Made by a program: the position numbers and the translations under genes. 64,000 nucleotides of DNA from Streptomyces niphimycinicus. Its GTDB lineage: Bacteria; Actinomycetota; Actinomycetes; Streptomycetales; Streptomycetaceae. The DNA lies in NCBI RefSeq assembly GCF_018883605.1, contig NZ_JAHLEM010000038.1, positions 26,513 to 90,512 of the forward strand, written 5' to 3'. The notes beneath the pieces were generated by a model. The model did no database searches and had not been told where the DNA came from. It worked only from the letters and a program-made list of their open reading frames with translations. Numbering within the stretch: position 1 is the stretch's first letter; every line of letters starts with the position of its first letter. Below, piece by piece: positions 60,975 through 64,000 of this stretch.

Positions 60975-61652
60975 GTGCAGGTGCTGGTCGTCGAGGACGA
61001 GCAGAACATCGCACTCGCCGTGGACCGCGGGCTGCGCGCCGAGGGGTTCGGCGTGGACATCGCGGAGGACGGTACGAAGGCCCTCGGCCTGATCAGGCAC
61101 AACGACTACGCCGTGATCGTGCTTGACCTGATGCTCCCGGGCCGCAACGGCTATGACGTCTGCCGGACCCTGCGCGCCGCGGGCATCACCACCCCCGTGC
61201 TGATCCTCACGGCCAAGGACGGCGAGTACGACGAGGCGGACGCCCTCGACCTCGGTGCGGACGACTATCTGACGAAGCCGTTCTCGTTCGTGGTGCTGCT
61301 GGCCCGGATCCGCGCGCTGCTGCGCCGCAGCGCCCCGCAGCGGTCTCCGGTACTCCGTGCGGGTGATCTCTGGCTGGATCCGGCCGCCCATCGGTGCGGC
61401 CGTGGCGACGAGCGCCTGGAGCTGACGCCGCGCGAGTTCGGCCTGCTGGAGTTCCTGCTCCGCCACCCCGACACGGTGGTGAGCAAGACCGATCTGCTCG
61501 CCCAGGTCTGGGGCGCCTGGTTCGAGGGCGACCCCAACATCGTCGAGGTCTACGTCGGCTACCTCCGGCGCAAGATCGACACCCCCTTCGGCCGGTCCGC
61601 CATCGAGACCGTGCGCGGCGTCGGCTACCGGCTGGACGGAAAGGGCGGCTGA
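60975..61652 (+). CDS. OmpR-family response regulator
   Basis: 225 residues from the GTG at 60975 (GAGGTG 8 bases upstream). Receiver domain with acidic Glu7-Asp8, phospho-acceptor Asp51 (VIVLDLMLPG), Thr in LILTAKDG and Lys in DDYLTKPFSF. C-terminal winged helix LTPREFGLLEFLLRHPDTVV and VEVYVGYLRRKIDTPFG binds DNA. Its gene abuts the histidine-kinase gene and is preceded by direct repeats, so autoregulation is likely. Confidence 0.95.
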   Translation: MQVLVVEDEQNIALAVDRGLRAEGFGVDIAEDGTKALGLIRHNDYAVIVLDLMLPGRNGYDVCRTLRAAGITTPVLILTAKDGEYDEADALDLGADDYLTKPFSFVVLLARIRALLRRSAPQRSPVLRAGDLWLDPAAHRCGRGDERLELTPREFGLLEFLLRHPDTVVSKTDLLAQVWGAWFEGDPNIVEVYVGYLRRKIDTPFGRSAIETVRGVGYRLDGKGG

Positions 61653-63098
61653 ATGTCCCGACGCCTCCCCGTCGGGCGTCCGGCGCTTGACCGGGTGCGG
61701 CGGCTGACCCGGAAGCTGAGCCTGCGGACCCGGGTCACCATGTGGGCCACGATGGTCGTCGCCCTCGCGATGGTCGCGGCCGGTCTCGGACTGCTGCTCG
61801 GTCTCCAGCACTCCATGTGGAGTGACCGGGACAACACCGTCCGCCAGCGGCTGTCCGATGTCACCGCCCTCATCCGGCACGACCGGCTGGGCTCCCTCAT
61901 CCCCTCCAACGGAGGGGACGCCGATGTCGTCGAAGTGCTCGGCCCCCAGGGGAAGGTGGTGGCCGGCTCCGACTACGACACCCGCCCCGGCAGTCCCAGC
62001 GGCTTCCCGAACCCCCTTCCCCCGCAGGTGCTCGCGGGGCATCCGGCCACCCTCGAAAACCTCCGCATCGGCGACGGCGGCGACTTCCGGGTGCAGGCCC
62101 GACCGGTCCGTATCGACGACCGGCCCGCCACCATCGTCGTGGGGGTGTCCCTGGCCCAGGCCGAGCACACCCTCTCCAGCCTGACCACCGGCCTGGCGAT
62201 CGGGGTGCCCACGCTGACGGCGCTGGTGGCGTGGACGATCTCGCTCACCGCCGGCCGCACGCTGCGCCCGGTGGAAACCCTGCGCCGCCAGGCAGCCGAC
62301 ATCACCGCGACCGATCTGCACCGCCGCCTCGACCTGCCCGCCTGCCAGGACGAGGTGCACGCCCTCGGCGTCACCCTCAACGACATGCTCGCCCGCCTCG
62401 ACGACGCCTCCGTCGCCCAGCGCCGCTTCGTCGCCGACGCCGCGCACGAATTGCGCAGCCCGCTGACGGCCCTGCGGGCCCAGCTCGAGGTCATGTCCCA
62501 CTACCCCGACCCCGAACGCGACCCGCGGGTGGCCGTCGCCCTGCTGGAGGACACGGTACGGCTGCACGACCTGGTCGAGGGGCTGCTGGCGCTGGCCCGC
62601 AGCGAGGACCCCGCCCGGTCGCGGTCACAGGCCGCGCGCGTCATCGACCTGGACGAGGTGGTGCTGGCCGAAGTCCGCCGGCAGCGCTCCCTGGCCCGTG
62701 CGGACATCGACGCCCGGCGGGTCTCGGCCGGGCGGGTGCGGGGCGACACCGAGTCGCTGCGCTGTGTCGTACGCAATCTGCTGGACAACGCCCGCCGCCA
62801 CGCCGCCCAGCGGATACGGGTGACCCTGGGCGAACACGAGGGCACCGTCGAACTCACCGTCAGCGACGACGGAGCGGGCATTCCGGCCGCGGACCGGCTG
62901 CGGGTCTTCGAGCGCTTCACCCGGCTCGACGAGGCGCGGTCCCGCGAGGCCGGCGGTTCGGGCCTCGGCCTCGCCATCGTCGGCACGGTCGTCACCGCGC
63001 ACGGCGGCACCGCCCACGCCGACCAGGACCCGGCGCCGGAGGACGGCGGCCTCGGCGGGGCACTCCTGGTGGTCCGCCTGCCGGCCGTGCCCCCGTAG
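61653..63098 (+). CDS. Sensor histidine kinase
   Basis: 481 residues; ATG directly follows the response-regulator stop. Membrane helix 1 (MWATMVVALAMVAAGLGLLL, about 30-49), an extracytoplasmic sensor domain of about 130 residues, helix 2 near 178-198, then HAMP (GRTLRPVETLRRQAADI). HisKA box FVADAAHELRSPLTALRAQL with His265; ATP domain with LLDNARRHA (N box), DDGAGIPAADRLRVFERF and GSGLGLAIVGTVVTAHGG. Signal unknown; the sensor domain has no Cys or obvious metal motif. Confidence 0.95.
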   Translation: MSRRLPVGRPALDRVRRLTRKLSLRTRVTMWATMVVALAMVAAGLGLLLGLQHSMWSDRDNTVRQRLSDVTALIRHDRLGSLIPSNGGDADVVEVLGPQGKVVAGSDYDTRPGSPSGFPNPLPPQVLAGHPATLENLRIGDGGDFRVQARPVRIDDRPATIVVGVSLAQAEHTLSSLTTGLAIGVPTLTALVAWTISLTAGRTLRPVETLRRQAADITATDLHRRLDLPACQDEVHALGVTLNDMLARLDDASVAQRRFVADAAHELRSPLTALRAQLEVMSHYPDPERDPRVAVALLEDTVRLHDLVEGLLALARSEDPARSRSQAARVIDLDEVVLAEVRRQRSLARADIDARRVSAGRVRGDTESLRCVVRNLLDNARRHAAQRIRVTLGEHEGTVELTVSDDGAGIPAADRLRVFERFTRLDEARSREAGGSGLGLAIVGTVVTAHGGTAHADQDPAPEDGGLGGALLVVRLPAVPP

Positions 63099-63154
63099 AG
63101 GCGCCCTACGGCAGTCAGGATGTGTTCAGGCATTGACTGACACGGTCGGGCCTC

Positions 63155-63988
63155 ATGACATCCGAGACTTCTGAGACCGCCACCGCCCGCGGCCCTGCCA
63201 CTGCCTCGTCCGGTCACCGACTCCGCTGGAACAAGGTGCCCGAAGTCACCGTGTACTTCTGGGTGATCAAGGTGCTGTGCACGACCGTGGGTGAGACCGC
63301 GGCCGATATGTTGAACGAGAAGCTGGGCCTGGGCCTGACCGGTGTGTCGCTGCTGATGAGCGCGGTGCTGGCGGTAGTGCTGGTCGTCCAGTTCCGCACC
63401 ACCGCGTACCGGCCGGGCGTGTACTGGCTCGCCGTGGCCCTGATCAGCGTCGTCGGCACTCTGATCAGTGACAACCTCACGGACAACATGGGCGTACCGC
63501 TGACGACGAGCACCACGGTGTTCGCGGTCGTCCTCGCGATCGTGTTCACCCTCTGGTACCGCCGCGAGCGGACCCTGTCCATCCACAGCATCGACTCCCT
63601 GAGCCGCGAGTCGTTCTACTGGCTCGCGGTGCTGTTCACCTTCGCGCTGGGTACCGCGGCGGGCGACCTGGTGGCCGAGCGCATGAACCTGGGGTACTGG
63701 CTGTCCGCGGTGATGTTCGCCCTGGTGATCGTCGCCGTCGCGGTGGCACGCTTCACCCTCGACCTGAACGCGGTGTGGAGCTTCTGGATCGCGTACGTCC
63801 TCACCCGCCCGCTCGGCGCATCGGTGGGCGACTATCTCTCCCAGCCGACCGGGGACGGCGGCCTGGGCCTTGGCACCGTGGTCACCAGCGTGCTGTTCCT
63901 CGCGGTCATCCTCGGCCTGGTGGCGTATCTGGCGGTGACGCGGAAGGACGTCATCGAGCCGGAGCGGCTCGGCGAGCGGGCGGCGTGA
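63155..63988 (+). CDS. COG4705-type membrane protein with fourfold internal repeat
   Basis: 277 residues, about eight helices. The family start KVPEVTVYFWVIKVLCTTVG is present. The element T-x-x-G-[DE]-x-x-x-[DE] recurs at four places: TTVGETAADMLNEKLGLG, TLISDNLTDNMGV, GTAAGDLVAERMNLG and GASVGDYLSQPTGDGG, each at the end of a helix, pointing to gene duplication inside the protein. It follows the two-component genes by 56 bp and is likely a target or signal partner. Function unknown; acidic residues inside the membrane could handle cations (inference). Confidence 0.85.
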   Translation: MTSETSETATARGPATASSGHRLRWNKVPEVTVYFWVIKVLCTTVGETAADMLNEKLGLGLTGVSLLMSAVLAVVLVVQFRTTAYRPGVYWLAVALISVVGTLISDNLTDNMGVPLTTSTTVFAVVLAIVFTLWYRRERTLSIHSIDSLSRESFYWLAVLFTFALGTAAGDLVAERMNLGYWLSAVMFALVIVAVAVARFTLDLNAVWSFWIAYVLTRPLGASVGDYLSQPTGDGGLGLGTVVTSVLFLAVILGLVAYLAVTRKDVIEPERLGERAA

Positions 63989-64000
63989 GCAGTCAGCCGC

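Overview
The window is very GC-rich throughout, has strong third-position G/C bias, many GTG starts and short-overlap operons, and carries families typical of Streptomyces (F420/LLM enzymes, secreted multidomain glycoside hydrolase, IcmF, C-minus L32, DasR-like and Zur-like sites). I read it as a chromosomal segment of a Streptomyces or close relative. I see no tRNA, rRNA, IS element, integrase, prophage or CRISPR array.

Layout. 0-5.4 kb: partial TetR repressor divergent from wrbA and a muconolactone-isomerase-like gene, an amidase, then a MerR-HEAT regulator translated with a second HEAT-repeat protein behind a MerR-type promoter. 5.4-8.8 kb: secreted GH87 alpha-1,3-glucanase (mycodextranase type). 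8.8-17.2 kb: PNPOx-like, AraC, alpha/beta hydrolase, a frameshifted ketopantoate-reductase-like/M20 peptidase frame, a proline-rich membrane protein, a sirtuin with a leaderless promoter, and a beta-lactamase-fold hydrolase. 17.2-27.5 kb: mannoside utilisation locus, with LacI, ROK and phosphomannose-isomerase-like genes divergent from a sugar ABC importer and GH38 alpha-mannosidase. 27.8-31 kb: sulfur-oxidation operon (ABM-rhodanese, metallo-beta-lactamase with two rhodaneses, TauE). 31-38.3 kb: M24 peptidase, SUKH-4 protein, 3-hydroxyacyl-CoA dehydrogenase, coenzyme-B12-dependent icmF, an old-yellow-enzyme pseudogene and a methyltransferase. 38.4-48.4 kb: secreted PQQ-type sugar dehydrogenase behind a DasR-like site, then a ureide/glyoxylate operon (allophanate-hydrolase-C-like, hyi, glxR, gcl, alc, glxK) divergent from an SSS transporter with its DUF3311 partner.

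48.4-59.5 kb is a metal-homeostasis island. A Zur-like palindrome lies between rpmF (zinc-free L32) and a CobW-like/permease/TIGR03943 operon; a His-rich two-repeat protein converges on it. Next are two divergent cobalamin riboswitches, one on cbtBA and one on a complete family-5 ABC importer (binding protein, two permeases, fused double ATPase), which I infer to import cobalt or a related substrate. The window ends with an AbrB-type permease and a two-component system preceded by 11-bp-spaced CTGAG repeats, plus a COG4705 membrane protein.

Two cautions. At least four apparent single-base frameshifts (about 11144, 11635, 13279, 22612) may be real decay or sequencing indels. Three genes survive only as condensed fragments (3.5, 15.5 and 37.3 kb), suggesting local gene decay. 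All functions are inferred from reading the sequence; no database search was run.
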